Shown piece by piece: positions 26,574 to 35,930 of a stretch of 64,000 nucleotides of DNA. A program made the translations under genes and the position numbers. The notes under the pieces were generated by a model. The model was not told where the DNA came from and made no database searches. It worked only from the letters and a program-made list of their open reading frames with translations. This DNA comes from DASUBV01 sp035532295 (lineage in GTDB: Bacteria > Actinomycetota > Actinomycetes > Streptosporangiales > Streptosporangiaceae), in the NCBI GenBank assembly GCA_035532295.1, contig DATKRH010000172.1, forward strand, positions 1-64,000, written 5' to 3'. Each line of letters starts with the position of its first letter. Positions within the stretch are counted from its first letter, which is position 1.

Positions 26574-27384
26574 GCTGCTGCCAGATGACGTCCGTCAGCT
26601 GGGACGCGCGCTCGTTGAGGTAGAAGTGACCGCCGGGGAAGACGCGGAGGAAGAAGTCGCCGGTCGTGGCCTGGGCCCAGGCCCGGGCGTCGTCCAGGGA
26701 CGTCCTCGGGTCGGCGGCGCCGGTCAGCGCGGTCACCGGGCAGCTGACGGACTGTCCGGGCCGGGGAACGTAGGTCTCAGCCGCTCGCAGGTCGTTACGC
26801 AGCGCCGGCATGACCAGGCGCATGAGCGTGCGCTGAACGGCGGGATCATGCGGGCCGCCGCCGAGCCGGTGCAGCTCGGCGGCGATCTCCTCGTCAGGGC
26901 GGTGGTGCAGCAGTTCGGCGCCGATGCTGGACGGCGCGCGGCGCGCGGACGCGAACAGGTGTGCCACGGCGTGGCTGGAGCGGCGCAGCCGGAGGGCGAC
27001 TTCGAACGCGACCAGGGCACCCATGCTGTGGCCGAACAACGCCAGCCGTCGCCCGGGCGCGGCGGGAATGGCGGCGGCGACCTGGTCGGCAAGCGCGGCG
27101 ATGCTGGGAATCGGGGGTTCGTGCCGACGGTCGTGACGACCCGGATACTGAACCACGTAGACGTCCATGCGAGCGGCCAGCGGCGCGAGGAGCGGGAAGT
27201 AGTAACTAGCCGAGCCGCCCGCATGCGGGAAGCAGATCAGGTCCGTTCCCGAGCTGGCATCCGTCGCGATGGCCTGGCCGGTGTCTGGGTCCGGCCGCTG
27301 GTCGGGAACAGGGGATGCCGGGCGGAGCCATAGGCTGCCGCCCGGCCTCCGGGGTGCCGCCGTCGGGTCCCCTTGGCCAGCCAT
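26551..27384 (-). CDS. Type II thioesterase (alpha/beta hydrolase)
   Basis: 277 aa. The N-terminal loop FPHAGGSASYYFPLL and YPGRHDRR, the nucleophile elbow GHSMGALVAFE (about residue 120) and the late HFYLNE with the catalytic His (FPGGHFYL) are hallmarks of editing thioesterases in PKS/NRPS clusters. It would release stalled or incorrect acyl groups from the carrier protein. The gene lies 2 bases downstream of the LuxR-type regulator, so the two share a transcript. Confidence 0.87.
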   Translation of the reverse strand: MAGQGDPTAAPRRPGGSLWLRPASPVPDQRPDPDTGQAIATDASSGTDLICFPHAGGSASYYFPLLAPLAARMDVYVVQYPGRHDRRHEPPIPSIAALADQVAAAIPAAPGRRLALFGHSMGALVAFEVALRLRRSSHAVAHLFASARRAPSSIGAELLHHRPDEEIAAELHRLGGGPHDPAVQRTLMRLVMPALRNDLRAAETYVPRPGQSVSCPVTALTGAADPRTSLDDARAWAQATTGDFFLRVFPGGHFYLNERASQLTDVIWQQLSAAPAG

Positions 27385-27386
27385 GG

Positions 27387-28136
27387 CTAGTCGAGCAGGC
27401 CCTCGCGGAGCGCGAGCGCCGCGGCGTGCGTCCGGTTCGGGCAGTTCATCTTGGCCAGGAGGCTAGCGACGTGCCGCTTGGCCCCGTGCTCCGAAATGCC
27501 CAGCCGGGTCGCGATCTGCTTGTTGCTGAGGCCGTCGACGACTAACCGGAGGGTCTGCTGCTCCCGCCTCGTCAGCACGGAGTGCGGCATGCGTGCCCGG
27601 TCGGCATGGTGCAGGCGGGCCAGCAGCGTATGCGCGAGTGAGTCGGCCAAGATCATCTCGCCGTCCGCGAGCCGGCGCACCGCGTTTTCCAGGCCCTGCG
27701 CCGTCAGGTCACGTTCCACCAGGTAGCCGTCCGCCTCGAAGGCCGTCACGCAGTCGACATGCTTGTCGTCCGTGCCGTGCAGCAAAGACAGCAGCTTGAC
27801 ATTTCGGCGGCGGGCCAGGTCGCGGAGCGGAAAATACTCCGCGGGCTCCATTTCGGTCGTAGTGATGACGAGATCATAATTACCCTCCCGAAGCTCGGCA
27901 ATGGCCTCTGCCACGTCATCAAAAGCCCTGATCGCGGAGACTGCCGGCAGTGAGCTGAGCATGAAGGTGACGCCGCAGCGCGTTACTGTGCTGGAGCTGG
28001 CAACCATGACGCGCAGCCCTTTTTCGGAGGATCTCGCCTTCGTTCCGTGTATTCCTAGAACACCTGGCATGCCCGCCGGCCGGCCGTGGCTACCTGCTGG
28101 AACGATCGGAGCTCTCAGGGTTATCGGACGAGCCAT
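27387..28136 (-). CDS. NarL/LuxR-type response regulator, likely cluster regulator
   Basis: About 249 aa from the ATG at 28136, preferred because AAGGGG lies about ten bases upstream; ATGs at 28154 and 28190 would extend it. The receiver-like domain (about 40-165, GLRVMVASSSTVTRCGVTFM, LREGNYDLVITTTEM) has Thr-Thr-Glu where the phospho-Asp is expected (DLVITT), so it is probably not phosphorylated. The C-terminal LuxR HTH is complete: LTRREQQTLRLVVDGLSNKQ and IATRLGISEHGAKRHVASLL. Likely an atypical pathway regulator for the adjacent biosynthetic genes. Confidence 0.82.
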   Translation of the reverse strand: MARPITLRAPIVPAGSHGRPAGMPGVLGIHGTKARSSEKGLRVMVASSSTVTRCGVTFMLSSLPAVSAIRAFDDVAEAIAELREGNYDLVITTTEMEPAEYFPLRDLARRRNVKLLSLLHGTDDKHVDCVTAFEADGYLVERDLTAQGLENAVRRLADGEMILADSLAHTLLARLHHADRARMPHSVLTRREQQTLRLVVDGLSNKQIATRLGISEHGAKRHVASLLAKMNCPNRTHAAALALREGLLD

Positions 28137-28397
28137 GAAGAAGGTCCCCTTCATCTGATGACCACAATTCGACTGCAACACCGCAGTCATTTCCGGGCGA
28201 TTGAGTGTCCCGGAGTCCTCGGCAGCTCCCAGGATCTTGCGTCGTCATAATTGTACCTGCGCTACCAGGACAAAACTAAAATAGTATGGTAAATTGACCT
28301 GGCCAGAATGTTAAATTCCTGTGTCCTGCGGATCTGCTCAGGAGATGCTGCTCGGCGGATACTGCTGAGCAGTCGCGGGCACGCGGAACGGCGAGCG

Positions 28398-28434
28398 CAT
28401 GGCCGGCCTCAGGGGTGCCCTGAGGCCGGCCATG
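28398..28434 (-). terminator. Strong stem-loop terminator of the DHA2 exporter gene
   Basis: CATGGCCGGCCTCAGGG-GTG-CCCTGAGGCCGGCCATG: a perfect 17-base stem with a 3-base loop, 31 bases beyond the stop of the minus-strand exporter gene. Very stable; no clear U-tract, as is common in high-GC actinobacteria. Confidence 0.8.
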
Positions 28435-28464
28435 CCGTGCTCGCGATGCGCGGCGCCGATTCCG

Positions 28465-29955
28465 CTAGGCGGACGCCACCATGCGCGGGGGGCGTGGCAT
28501 CAGCGTGCTGATGCTCGCGGCGATCAGGACCAGGACCAGGTCGAGAAGGGCGACCCACTGCAGTGCCGAGGCATAGGCGTCAACTCCGTGGCCGAGGCCC
28601 AGTGCCGCGAAGAAGACCGACCCGAGCGCGGCGACCCCGGCGGCGCTGGCGAACTGCTGAGAGGTGGTCAGCACGCCCGCGGCCGCGCCCGCGTCCCTGG
28701 GGTGAGCGCCGGCCAGCACCGTGCCGATCAGGGCGGGCACGGCGGTTCCGTTGCCGAGGCCGATGAGCACCATCGGGCCGATCAGCCGCGGTGCGCTGAC
28801 CGCCCCGCCGGACAGGCGCAGCACCAGCAGGAGTGCGATCATGCCGACGATCACGATGGCCGTGCCCGTCATGATGACCCTGGCACCGTGCCGGGCGACC
28901 AGTCGCTGCGCGGCGATGGAGGCCGCGGCGAACGCGAGCCCGAGCGGGGTGAAGGTGAGTCCCGCCTGCAGCGGGCTCAGCCCGAGGCCATTCTGCATGA
29001 CCAGCGTCAGCACGAATACGAAGCTGAAAAATGCGCTGAAGATGGTGACATTAAGGAGCAGGCCGCGGACGAAGACCTTGTTCCCGAACAAGGACAGATC
29101 CAGCATGGGCTGACCGCCGCGCCGGGCCAGCGCCCGCTCCCAGCCTAGCGAGAGGGCCATCAGGGGGACTGAGGCGGCCAGGCTAGCCCACGCCCACGGC
29201 GGCCATCCGTCCGTGCGTCCGAGCACCAGCGGAACCAGGGCCAGAGCCAGGCTGACCGCCACGCCCGCGGCGCCTATCGGGTCGAGCCTCGGGCGGCGGC
29301 CGGCCGCTTCCCGCCGCGGCATCAGCCGGTAGGCGAACGCCGCGGCGACGAGTCCGACGGGCACATTCACCAGGAAAATCGCCCGCCAGCCCAGATTCAG
29401 CAGATTGGCCTCGAGGAGCAGGCCGCCGAGTACCTGCCCGGCGACCGCGCCGACGCCGATGGTGACCCCGAACCAGGCCAGCGCCCGTGGCCGCTCCGCC
29501 GCCGGGAACACCGCCGTGATCAGGGCGAGCACCTGCGGCACCATGGCCGCGCCGGTCAGGCCCTGCAGGAGCCGCGCCGCGACGAGTTCGCCCGGCGACT
29601 GCGCCACGCCGCAGAGCACCGACGCGAGGCTGAACGCCAGGACGCCGACCAGGAAGACCCGGCGATGGCTGAAGATGTCGCCCAGCCGTCCGCCGGTAAT
29701 CAGCCCGCTGGCGTAGGTAAAACCGTAGCCAGCCACGATCAACTGCAGCGCGGCCGGTCCGGCGTGGATATTGCGCTCGAGCGACGGGGCCGCGACGTTG
29801 ACCACATAGAGGTCGAACTGGGCCATGAACATGGCGGCCAGGACGACGGGCAGCATTTTCCACCGGCGGGGCTCCGGCGGCGGCGCGGGCGCCGGGGCCG
29901 GAAGGCTGCTGGCGGGCGTCGGGCCGGTTCCGGTCCCTACCCTGGTATCTGACAT
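28465..29955 (-). CDS. MFS transporter, DHA2 (EmrB/QacA) family
   Basis: 496 aa with about 14 hydrophobic helices. Motifs: FMAQFDLYVVNVAAPSLERN in helix 1 (the DHA2 D1 motif), GGRLGDIFSHRRVFLVG (motif A) and GVTIGVGAVAGQVLGGLLL (motif C, antiporter signature). A proton-coupled drug exporter and a likely self-resistance or product efflux pump for the neighbouring cluster. It is divergent from an ArsR-type gene; the shared intergenic region has two dyads that could be operators. Confidence 0.88.
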   Translation of the reverse strand: MSDTRVGTGTGPTPASSLPAPAPAPPPEPRRWKMLPVVLAAMFMAQFDLYVVNVAAPSLERNIHAGPAALQLIVAGYGFTYASGLITGGRLGDIFSHRRVFLVGVLAFSLASVLCGVAQSPGELVAARLLQGLTGAAMVPQVLALITAVFPAAERPRALAWFGVTIGVGAVAGQVLGGLLLEANLLNLGWRAIFLVNVPVGLVAAAFAYRLMPRREAAGRRPRLDPIGAAGVAVSLALALVPLVLGRTDGWPPWAWASLAASVPLMALSLGWERALARRGGQPMLDLSLFGNKVFVRGLLLNVTIFSAFFSFVFVLTLVMQNGLGLSPLQAGLTFTPLGLAFAAASIAAQRLVARHGARVIMTGTAIVIVGMIALLLVLRLSGGAVSAPRLIGPMVLIGLGNGTAVPALIGTVLAGAHPRDAGAAAGVLTTSQQFASAAGVAALGSVFFAALGLGHGVDAYASALQWVALLDLVLVLIAASISTLMPRPPRMVASA

Positions 29956-30051
29956 GACTGGGGGATCCCGTCTCGATTGTCTGATGAACAGTGCCCTGTA
30001 CAGGTCAGTTCGCTGTGCAGGCCGCGCGAGTCGTCATCGACGAAGGTCAAA

Positions 30052-30089
30052 GTGTTCGATGCTCGTCAAACACTACGACGACAGTCGTC
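30052..30089. promoter_or_regulatory. Two candidate operators between exporter and ArsR gene
   Basis: GTGTTCGATG-CT-CGTCAAACAC (30052-30073) is a 22-base imperfect dyad (half-site GTGTTyGAyG). GACGAC-A-GTCGTC (30077-30089) is a perfect 13-base dyad. Both lie in the divergent promoter region, about 100-130 bases from the exporter start and 45-80 from the ArsR gene, as expected for an autoregulated repressor controlling a pump. Confidence 0.5.
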
Positions 30090-30134
30090 ACAAGCGCAAG
30101 CGCGTACTAGCATGGAAGGCGAATGTGATCAGGG

Positions 30135-30512
30135 ATGCGAGAGGCGATGGCTGAGCCGATTACCGGGCCAGATGAGCCGGACCAGTCGCAGCTGGAACTG
30201 GTGACGATACTGGCCGCGCTGGCCGATCCCGTCCGGCTGGCTTATGTGCGGGAGGTCGCCAGGAGCGGCCCGTGGGTCCGCTGCGGTGAGGTGCTGGCCA
30301 ATACCGGCATCACCATCTCCAAGTCAACGCTCTCCCATCACCTGCGGGTGCTGCGCGAGGCGGGGCTGACGAACACGCGCATCGAAGGCGCTCGCCGGTA
30401 CATCTCGCTGCGGTTCGACGAGGTGGACGCGCGCTTCCCGGGCTTGCTCAGCTCGGTCTGCGGCGTGCCGTCCGGGAGCCACCCCGCCGCGGCGCGATCC
30501 GCGGCGGGCTGA
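30135..30512 (+). CDS. ArsR-family transcriptional regulator
   Basis: 125 aa; a second ATG at 30147 is equally possible. Winged helix with LVTILAALADPVRLAYVREV, the recognition helix in ISKSTLSHHLRVLREAGLTN and the wing RIEGARRYISLR, the standard ArsR/SmtB arrangement. No metal-binding Cys pair (CVC) is present, so the ligand is more likely organic. Divergent from the DHA2 exporter, it is the likely repressor of that pump. Confidence 0.85.
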   Translation: MREAMAEPITGPDEPDQSQLELVTILAALADPVRLAYVREVARSGPWVRCGEVLANTGITISKSTLSHHLRVLREAGLTNTRIEGARRYISLRFDEVDARFPGLLSSVCGVPSGSHPAAARSAAG

Positions 30513-30607
30513 GCGCCTTCCTGATCTCACCCGGGAGCATGCGCTGGGTGATGCACACGATGCAGCGATGTCGGATTGACCGGGCACGGCTTCGTTAGAC
30601 TTCCCTG

Positions 30608-33600
30608 GTGCGCGACGCCTCGCATAATCCACGAGCGGAAGGCGCGCACGGGCCTGCGACGGTCCTCCGTCCTCGTGTTACGGACCTGCTTTCCGCCGCC
30701 CGCCAGCGCCGGGCGACGCTCGTGGTCGCGGGCGCCGGTTACGGGAAGACCACGGCTCTAGCGGAGGTCGCGGGCATGGGCGCGGCCCGCTGGGTCCGGG
30801 TGCGGCCGGCGGATGCCCAGGCTGAGTCGCTGTCGGCTCGTATCGCGGCCGCGCTCGGCGAGTCGCCGTCGCCAGGTGGCTCTGCGATCGCCGCCGCCAC
30901 CGGCTCCGACGACCGCCGGGTCCTGGCCGAACGGCGCGCCGCATTGCTGTGCGAGCTCGCCGAGACGCTGCACGGCGACCAGCTGCTGATCATCGACGGC
31001 CTGGAACACGTCGGCGGCGACGCGGCGGCGAGCCACCTGCTGCGGGTGCTGTCGCTAGAGGCGCCGTCTGCGCTCCATCTCGTGCTGTCGGGGCGGAGCC
31101 TGCCCGAGCTGGGGCTGGGCGGCGCGCAGGGGCGGGGTGAGCTGCTCGAGGTCACCGCTCCCGACCTGAGCTTCACGGCCGGCGAGGCGGCCGAGCTGGT
31201 CGAGATGCGACTCGGCAGAGGGTCTTTGCCCCTGGCCCAGGAGTGCTGGTCGTTGACCGGGGGCTGGGCCGCCGCGCTCCAGTTGCTTCTGGACCGGCTC
31301 GAACGACTAGATCCCGCCGACCACGGCCGCGCGCTGCGGCGTCTCCAGCACAGCCGCGGTCACCTGTGGAGAGCCTTTGCCAGGGAGCTGGTCGCCGGCG
31401 AGCACCTGTCAGCCCGGCGCATCCTCTCGGTCGCATCGCTGGTACCTCGCGTCGACGTCGGACTCCTCGAGGGTGTCGCCGTCACAGCGACAGCCAGTGA
31501 TCTGGAGGGCCTGCAGGAACGGGGCTTGCTCGTAGAAGCCGGCGAGCCCGGCTATTTCCGGCTGTCGCCGGTGCTGGCCGGCGCCGTTGCCGGGCACGAC
31601 GGCTCCGGCGCGGCCGGCGCGCTCAGGGAGCAGGTCGCGCGCTGGCTCGAGGATCACTCCCGGAACGAGGAAGCTCTTGAGTGCCACGCGGAGGGAGACC
31701 ACGAGGTGGCGCGGTCGTTCCTGAGCCGCCGCGGGCCGACTCTGGTCCGCGGCGGCGCGGCGGTCCGCCTGATCGAGGTGCTGCGGCGCCATGGCGCCGG
31801 AGGCGACCGGGGCCTCGATGCTGTCCTGGCCGAAGCCTTGCAGGCGGTCGGGGAGTGGGACGCGGCGATAGATCTCTTCTCGCGGGTGGAGCGCGCGAAG
31901 GGATCCGCGGGGCTACCGGCCGGCGTGGCCTGGCGGTACGGGCTGCTCCTCTACCTGCGGGGCCAGTCGGGGGACGCCGCCGCGACGCTCGCGGCAGCCC
32001 ATGACCCCGCCCGGCTGGGCGCCGACGATGCCATGGTCTCGGCATGGCTCAGTACTACCCTGTGGAGCCAGGGACAGCCGGACGCCGCCGAGGGTCTCGC
32101 CAGGGCAGCGCTGCGCCAGGCGGGAGCGAGCGGCGACTCGTGCGCTCTGGCCGCGGCGCACGTGTCGCTCGCGCTGGTGGCGGCTAGCCGCGGTGAGCGC
32201 GAGCGCAACGAGCAGGAGTACCGCCTGGCGCTGGCCGCCGCGCGCGACGGCGGGGACCGGGTCCAGCTGACCAGAATCTACGCCAACCTGAGCTCCCGCG
32301 CGCTGGAGAGCGGCGCCTACCGGCGGGCCATCACGGATGCGGAACTGGCGCTAGAGACCGGCGCCGGCCACCGCTTCTTCTCGGCCGTCGCTCTCACCAA
32401 TAAGGCCGAGGCCCACCTGCGTCTCGGTCAGCTCGATGACGCCCGCGAGGCCGCCGCCGACGCCGCGGCTATCTACGAAGCCCTGGGATCCCTCCATGCG
32501 TCGCTCCCCCAGGTCATCTACGGCGAGCTGTACCGCCAGCGGGGAGACCTGGTGCGGGCCCGCGGCTCGTTCGAGCGGGCCCGGGCGCTCGCCGAAGAGT
32601 GCGACGACGCGCACACCCTCGTGTATGCGCTGTGCGGGCTGGCCAGGGTCCTGGCGCAGGAGGATCTTCCCGCCGCTCGCAGGGCGGCTGCCGACGGGCT
32701 GGCCAGAGCCAGCGGCCTGGAGCGTGCAGCCGCGCTGTGTGCCGCGGCAGAGGTCGAGCTGCGGGCCAGAGACGGCGCGGCGGCCGAGCGGTTCGCGCGG
32801 CAGGCGGAGGACCAGGCTCGCGCCACCGGCGACCTCGCCGCCCTGGCGGAGTCGCTAGAGCTGCTCGGCGCGGCTCGCGTCCCGGCAGACGTCGCGCGCA
32901 TTCGCTCGGCGATTGAGCTGTGGGGCGACATCGGCAATCCCGTGGGCGCGGCGCGGGCTCGCCTCGGGCTCGCCATACTCATCGACGATCAGCAGACGGC
33001 TGAGGCCACCCAGCGGGAGCTCGGGGACATGGGAGTCGCGCCCGCTCTCGGAGTGCCCGGTCTGCTGGCGTCGAATCGGCGAGGCGGGCGCGAGGTGGCG
33101 ATCGTCGCCCTCGGGCGCTTCGCCGTCGTGCGGGGCGGGGAGTCCGTCCCGCTGGCCGCGTGGCAGTCCCGTAAGGCAAGAGACCTGCTGAAAGTGCTGG
33201 TCGCCCGGCGGGGGCGCCCGATCACGCGCGAGGCCGCCGCCGAGGCGATGTGGCCCGAGGAGGACCCCGGACCGCTGGGCAACCGGCTGTCGGTCGCACT
33301 GAGCATCATCCGCAAGGTCCTGGACCCCGGGCGGCGGCACCCGCCGGATCACTACGTCGTCGCCGACGTCCGCACCATTGCCCTCCGGCTCGACCGGGTC
33401 GACATTGACCTGATCGAGTTCCTCCGGGCCGCCGATCGTGCGATCGACCTCATGGCCAGAGGAGACCGCGACGCAGCGGAAGGACCGCTGCAGCGCGCTC
33501 GTCAGATCTACGCCGGTGACTTCATCGAGGAAGACCTGTACGAGGAGTGGGCGGTCGAGGCGCGCGAAGAAGCGCGCTCACGGCTGCTCACGGTCCTGCG

Positions 33601-33838
33601 GCTGCTGGCGCGCGTGGCTGCCGACCGGGGAGACGATGAGTCCGCCAGCCAGTACCTCGGCCAGCTCCTGGAACGGGAGCCCTACGACGAGGACGCCTGG
33701 CTGGCGCTCATCGCCGGGCAGCTCCGGCTGCGCCGTCACGGAGAGGCACGCAGGCGCTACGCCGCCTACGCCCGGCGCATGGGCGAACTCGACATCGTGC
33801 CCGTCGCCCTGGCGGACGCCGCCGGCTTGCGGCCTTAA
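30608..33838 (+). CDS. Large ATPase-TPR regulator with C-terminal BTAD (SARP/LAL-like)
   Basis: 1076 aa from GTG. The N-terminal NTPase has Walker A VVAGAGYGKTTALAE (about residues 39-48) and Walker B-like LLIIDGLEHV. The middle (about 380-830) is an Ala/Arg/Leu-rich tetratricopeptide array. The C-terminus (about 835-1076) has a winged-helix DNA-binding domain (ALGRFAVVRGGESVPLAAWQ, SRKARDLLKVLVARRGRPIT) and a BTAD domain (YAGDFIEEDLYEEWAVEARE). This is an activator like the large SARP-type regulators of secondary metabolism. Residues coded at 31158-31216 are duplicated behind nagA. A target could be the neighbouring biosynthetic cluster. Confidence 0.85.
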   Translation: MRDASHNPRAEGAHGPATVLRPRVTDLLSAARQRRATLVVAGAGYGKTTALAEVAGMGAARWVRVRPADAQAESLSARIAAALGESPSPGGSAIAAATGSDDRRVLAERRAALLCELAETLHGDQLLIIDGLEHVGGDAAASHLLRVLSLEAPSALHLVLSGRSLPELGLGGAQGRGELLEVTAPDLSFTAGEAAELVEMRLGRGSLPLAQECWSLTGGWAAALQLLLDRLERLDPADHGRALRRLQHSRGHLWRAFARELVAGEHLSARRILSVASLVPRVDVGLLEGVAVTATASDLEGLQERGLLVEAGEPGYFRLSPVLAGAVAGHDGSGAAGALREQVARWLEDHSRNEEALECHAEGDHEVARSFLSRRGPTLVRGGAAVRLIEVLRRHGAGGDRGLDAVLAEALQAVGEWDAAIDLFSRVERAKGSAGLPAGVAWRYGLLLYLRGQSGDAAATLAAAHDPARLGADDAMVSAWLSTTLWSQGQPDAAEGLARAALRQAGASGDSCALAAAHVSLALVAASRGERERNEQEYRLALAAARDGGDRVQLTRIYANLSSRALESGAYRRAITDAELALETGAGHRFFSAVALTNKAEAHLRLGQLDDAREAAADAAAIYEALGSLHASLPQVIYGELYRQRGDLVRARGSFERARALAEECDDAHTLVYALCGLARVLAQEDLPAARRAAADGLARASGLERAAALCAAAEVELRARDGAAAERFARQAEDQARATGDLAALAESLELLGAARVPADVARIRSAIELWGDIGNPVGAARARLGLAILIDDQQTAEATQRELGDMGVAPALGVPGLLASNRRGGREVAIVALGRFAVVRGGESVPLAAWQSRKARDLLKVLVARRGRPITREAAAEAMWPEEDPGPLGNRLSVALSIIRKVLDPGRRHPPDHYVVADVRTIALRLDRVDIDLIEFLRAADRAIDLMARGDRDAAEGPLQRARQIYAGDFIEEDLYEEWAVEAREEARSRLLTVLRLLARVAADRGDDESASQYLGQLLEREPYDEDAWLALIAGQLRLRRHGEARRRYAAYARRMGELDIVPVALADAAGLRP

Positions 33839-33904
33839 GGCCACCTTCAGGCAACCCACAGCCCGGCCCGGATAGTCGGGAGCGTGATTCCTGCGGAGAA
33901 AGAC

Positions 33905-34357
33905 ATGTCACGTATCAAGATCGCGCTCATCGCCGCGGCGACCGGCTTGCTGATGACCGCGTGCGCCTCATCCCATAAGAGCGCGGCACCGCCGGCCTCG
34001 ACGGCTCCTGCCGTTGCCACCCCGGCTACCAGTGCTCCCGCGTCAGCGACAGCGGCGGCCACCGCCGGGCTCTCGGGGACGTGGTCGGGGACCTATAGCG
34101 GCGCCTACCAGGGCACATTCAAGCTCACCTGGCAGCAGTCGGGGTCGCGCCTGAGCGGCACTATCACGCTCTCGGCACCTGCCGGCACCGTCCCCATCAA
34201 CGGGACCGTGGCCGGCAGTGCCATCCGTTTCGGCAGCGTCGGCTCGATGGCGGTCACCTATTCGGGCACGGTCTCCGGCGGCTCCATGTCCGGCAACTAC
34301 GAGGTCCATGCCGGCAACGGCGTCGGCGGCCCCTGGAGCGCCTCCAAGACTTCCTGA
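33905..34357 (+). CDS. Small lipoprotein, function unknown
   Basis: 150 aa from ATG 33905, preferred because GGAGAAAG lies just upstream and a lipoprotein signal begins here: positive N-region (SRIKIA), hydrophobic core, lipobox LMTAC with Cys at residue 20. A Ala/Pro/Ser/Thr-rich linker (about 25-55) leads to a beta-rich domain with GLSGTWSGTYSGAYQGTFKL, WQQSGSRLSGTITL and GTVSGGSMSGNYEV, a lipocalin-like pattern seen in many hypothetical secreted proteins. Outer face of the membrane. Confidence 0.75.
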   Translation: MSRIKIALIAAATGLLMTACASSHKSAAPPASTAPAVATPATSAPASATAAATAGLSGTWSGTYSGAYQGTFKLTWQQSGSRLSGTITLSAPAGTVPINGTVAGSAIRFGSVGSMAVTYSGTVSGGSMSGNYEVHAGNGVGGPWSASKTS

Positions 34358-34369
34358 CGGGATCACCAG

Positions 34370-34903
34370 GTGGCGGCAGTAACCTTCGGAAGTGACATCG
34401 GAGTTTTCGGGGTTGACTCGATGACGGCGGGTTACCGGTCCTGGCCAGGGCCGGCGAGGGTGATGGCCCTGGCCGTCGATGCCGCGGTGTCGGCGGCGCA
34501 GTCCGGCGATGCCGCGGCATTCACCGAGGCGATCGCCGACCTCAGCCGCGTCGACCGCGAGCAGCTTGCGGTACTTCTCGGGGCCGTGACGAGAGACCTG
34601 CTCGAGCGCTCGCACCCCGATGGCCTCGACGCCGGCGATGCCGAGCAGGTACTGCAGAGCTGCGTCCGGTCCGCTGCGAGCTGGTGCGGGGTGCTCGACA
34701 GCGACTCGCTGGTCCAGGCGCTTACTGGCGCGCTTGGCGTCAGCGACCCGGACGAATCGCCGCAGCCCGGCGGAACAGCCGTGATGACGCACGGCCTGCT
34801 GCTGATCGCCGACCAGCTCAAGATCCTGAACCAGGAGTTGCCGCCCGTTCTCGACCGCGCGCTGCACGAGTTGATGCGCGCGCAGACTATCGAGCTGCCG
34901 TGA
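34370..34903 (+). CDS. Hypothetical protein
   Basis: 177 aa from GTG 34370; an ATG at 34421 may be the true start, as the first 17 residues look random. The protein is helical and acidic, with SAAQSGDAAAFTEAIADLSR, a Cys-x6-Cys in QSCVRSAASWCG, and a Leu-rich end MTHGLLLIADQLKILNQELP. No signal peptide or known domain. It starts 12 bases after the lipoprotein gene, so the two may be co-transcribed. Confidence 0.55.
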   Translation: MAAVTFGSDIGVFGVDSMTAGYRSWPGPARVMALAVDAAVSAAQSGDAAAFTEAIADLSRVDREQLAVLLGAVTRDLLERSHPDGLDAGDAEQVLQSCVRSAASWCGVLDSDSLVQALTGALGVSDPDESPQPGGTAVMTHGLLLIADQLKILNQELPPVLDRALHELMRAQTIELP

Positions 34904-35024
34904 CCGGCTGGGAATGTGACGTCTGGCCCCGCTAGGCCGGGACCTGCGGACCTGCCGGGTGCTGGCAGCGCCGTCCGACCGTGAGAGCAGGAATCCAGCC
35001 GCTGAGCGGAAGGCGGATGCGCGG

Positions 35025-35930
35025 ATGGGCGACGGCGAGCTTGTGGTCAGGACCGAGGCGCTGAGCAAGCGCTACGGACGGCTCCTGGCGCTGGATGGGC
35101 TCAGCCTGGACGTGCGCGCCGGGGAGGTGCTGGGTTTCCTGGGGCCGAACGGCGCCGGGAAGACCACCACGCTGCGCCTGCTGATGGGGTACCTGCGGCC
35201 GACCGCGGGCTCGGCCCTGGTGTACGGCCTGGACTCCTGGCGGGACAACGTCGCGGTGCATGCCCGCACCGGGTACCTGCCCGGTGACCTGAGGCTGTGG
35301 CCGCGGCTGAGTACCCGGGCGATTGCCGAGCACCTGGCCCGGCTGCGTGGCCTGGACCATGACCCGGACACCGCCGAACTGGCCAAGCGGCTGGACGCAG
35401 ATCTGGACCGGCCGGTCGGCGAGCTGTCCAAGGGCAACCGGCAGAAGGCCGGGGTGCTGCTGGCGCTGCTCGGTAACCCCGGGCTGCTGCTGCTGGACGA
35501 GCCGACCAGCGGGCTGGATCCGCTGGTCCAGCAGGAGTTCCACCAGGTGCTGCGGGAACGCGTCGATGCCGGCGCGGCGGTGATGCTGTCTTCGCACGTG
35601 CTCTCAGAGGTGGAGCGGGTCGCCGACCGGGTCGCGATCATCCGGTCGGGCCGGCTGCTGATGCTGGAGAGCATGGCCGGGCTGCGCCAGAAGGCGCGGC
35701 ACACGGTCGAGGTCCGGTTCAGCTCGCCGCCTCCGCCGGACGCGTTCGCCGGCGTTCCGGGGATCGTCGACGTGCGGCTCGACGGCGACGTGCTCCGCTG
35801 CACCATGCAGGGGGTCGTGGATCCGCTCGTCAAGGCGCTGGGCCATTACCACGTCGTTGACCTGAATTCCCGCGAGGCGGACCTGGAGGACACCTTCCTG
35901 GCCCTGTACGAAGAGGGGGCCCCGCCGTGA
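35025..35930 (+). CDS. ABC transporter ATP-binding protein (ABC-2 exporter)
   Basis: 301 aa from the ATG at 35025 (GGAAGG upstream). Walker A GFLGPNGAGKTTTLRLL, signature ELSKGNRQKAG (a degenerate LSGGQ, common in this class), Walker B LLLLDEPTSGLDP and the H-loop in MLSSHVLSEV. The C-terminal extension (about 215-300) is typical of CcmA/NatA-like ATPases of ABC-2 exporters. GTGA overlap with its permease. Confidence 0.9.
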   Translation: MGDGELVVRTEALSKRYGRLLALDGLSLDVRAGEVLGFLGPNGAGKTTTLRLLMGYLRPTAGSALVYGLDSWRDNVAVHARTGYLPGDLRLWPRLSTRAIAEHLARLRGLDHDPDTAELAKRLDADLDRPVGELSKGNRQKAGVLLALLGNPGLLLLDEPTSGLDPLVQQEFHQVLRERVDAGAAVMLSSHVLSEVERVADRVAIIRSGRLLMLESMAGLRQKARHTVEVRFSSPPPPDAFAGVPGIVDVRLDGDVLRCTMQGVVDPLVKALGHYHVVDLNSREADLEDTFLALYEEGAPP

